The notes under the pieces are model-generated. The model was not told where the DNA came from. It ran no database searches and was given only the letters and a program-made list of their open reading frames with translations. The position numbers were made by a program, and so were the translations under genes. Of a stretch of 5,618 bases of DNA, positions 5,453 to 5,618 are shown in pieces. Position 1 is the stretch's first letter. Every line of letters begins with the position of its first letter. The DNA comes from Candidatus Gracilibacteria bacterium CG2_30_37_12. GTDB taxonomy: Bacteria; Patescibacteriota; Gracilibacteria; BD1-5; UBA2023. The stretch covers positions 2,062 through 7,679 of the forward strand of contig MNYO01000070.1 of NCBI GenBank assembly GCA_001873165.1. Reading direction: 5' to 3'.

Positions 5453-5617
5453 CTATGTATTTCCAAATGACGTTTTGTACTGTAAATGAAAATTCCAGAG
5501 CCCCGCTGCCATGAATGTATAGATATCATCCTGTCATTTTCTTCACCTAAAAATATCAGAAGCTGTTTTGTATCGCTTCATTCCACAGATAGTATTTTCC
5601 ACTACTACACGAATACT
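5453..5617 (-). CDS. IS5-family DDE transposase, C-terminal fragment (partial, enters from the right edge)
   Basis: The last 54 residues of a transposase are present, cut by the window edge. They start SIRVVVENTICGMKRYKTAS and end at a TAG stop. The pattern R-VVVEN-I-MKRYK, then DIFR-x-RK-x-QDD and FMAAGLWNFHL, matches the end of IS5-type (DDE_Tnp_4-like) transposases; the VEN glutamate is the likely third residue of the DDE triad. Two codons, 25 and 28 of the fragment (5543-5545, 5534-5536), are TGA. The second falls in K-G-x-D-D, where family members I know carry glycine, so it supports glycine rather than tryptophan or stop. The gene thus appears adapted to the host code and is not obviously broken in the part seen. 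Confidence 0.85.
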
Positions 5618-5618
5618 G

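Larger units (their letters stand above)
5391..5618 (-). mobile_element. one end of an IS5-family insertion sequence (element runs off the window)
   Basis: The transposase 3' end and its terminator mark the downstream end of an insertion sequence. The outer boundary is uncertain. A candidate inward-reading terminal repeat begins near 5391-5393 (GACTTGTCCCGTAAT), next to TTA/TTAG, which could be a target duplication. The partner repeat lies beyond 5618, so the end cannot be confirmed here. The element sits upstream of the infB promoter and reads in the same direction as infB. Confidence 0.5.

Noticed and set aside
1..5618. CRISPR array, tRNA or rRNA genes
   Set aside because: No regularly spaced short repeats, cloverleaf-like segments or rRNA-like sequence were seen on either strand.

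Overview
This window most likely comes from a bacterium of the candidate phyla Gracilibacteria (BD1-5) or Absconditabacteria (SR1), which read UGA as glycine (genetic code 25). The evidence is internal. There are 13 in-frame TGA codons in four genes. Two of them fall exactly where the family has glycine: the Gly-rich LSRQGGG loop of HflX, and the K-G-x-D-D motif of an IS5-type transposase. Every recognised gene ends in TAA or TAG, none in TGA. No tRNA or rRNA gene is present to fix the phylum.

Layout, left to right. hflX (+, 59-1213) encodes a ribosome-associated GTPase and has one TGA. A convergent hicB-hicA toxin-antitoxin cassette (-, 1281-1704) follows, with its own promoter/operator region and terminator. 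The cassette is bracketed by two 92-bp copies of the hflX 3' end, about 90% identical: 1122-1213 in the gene, and 1771-1862 as an orphan copy. Next is a gene for a 151-residue membrane protein (-, 1870-2325) that is invisible under the standard code because it has eight TGA codons. Its leader (2326-2500) carries two interleaved inverted repeats that could form a pseudoknot. A strong bidirectional terminator (2527-2559) separates it from infB.

infB (-, 2702-5176) encodes translation initiation factor IF-2. It has two TGA codons, both in the variable N-terminal region, so standard-code annotation would lose its first 86 residues. A 24-codon hydrophobic reading frame (5181-5255) ends 4 nt before infB and lies just downstream of a good sigma70-type promoter (5281-5308). 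The right edge holds a terminator and the last 54 residues of an IS5-family DDE transposase (-, 5453-5617, two TGA codons).

hflX and infB are conserved translation-related genes. The accessory pieces (hicBA, membrane protein, insertion sequence) sit between and beside them. The main points of interest are the direct-repeat bracketing of hicBA by a gene end, which looks like an integration or excision scar, the recoded hidden gene with its structured leader, and the uneven use of TGA: dominant in the membrane gene, almost absent from hflX and infB.
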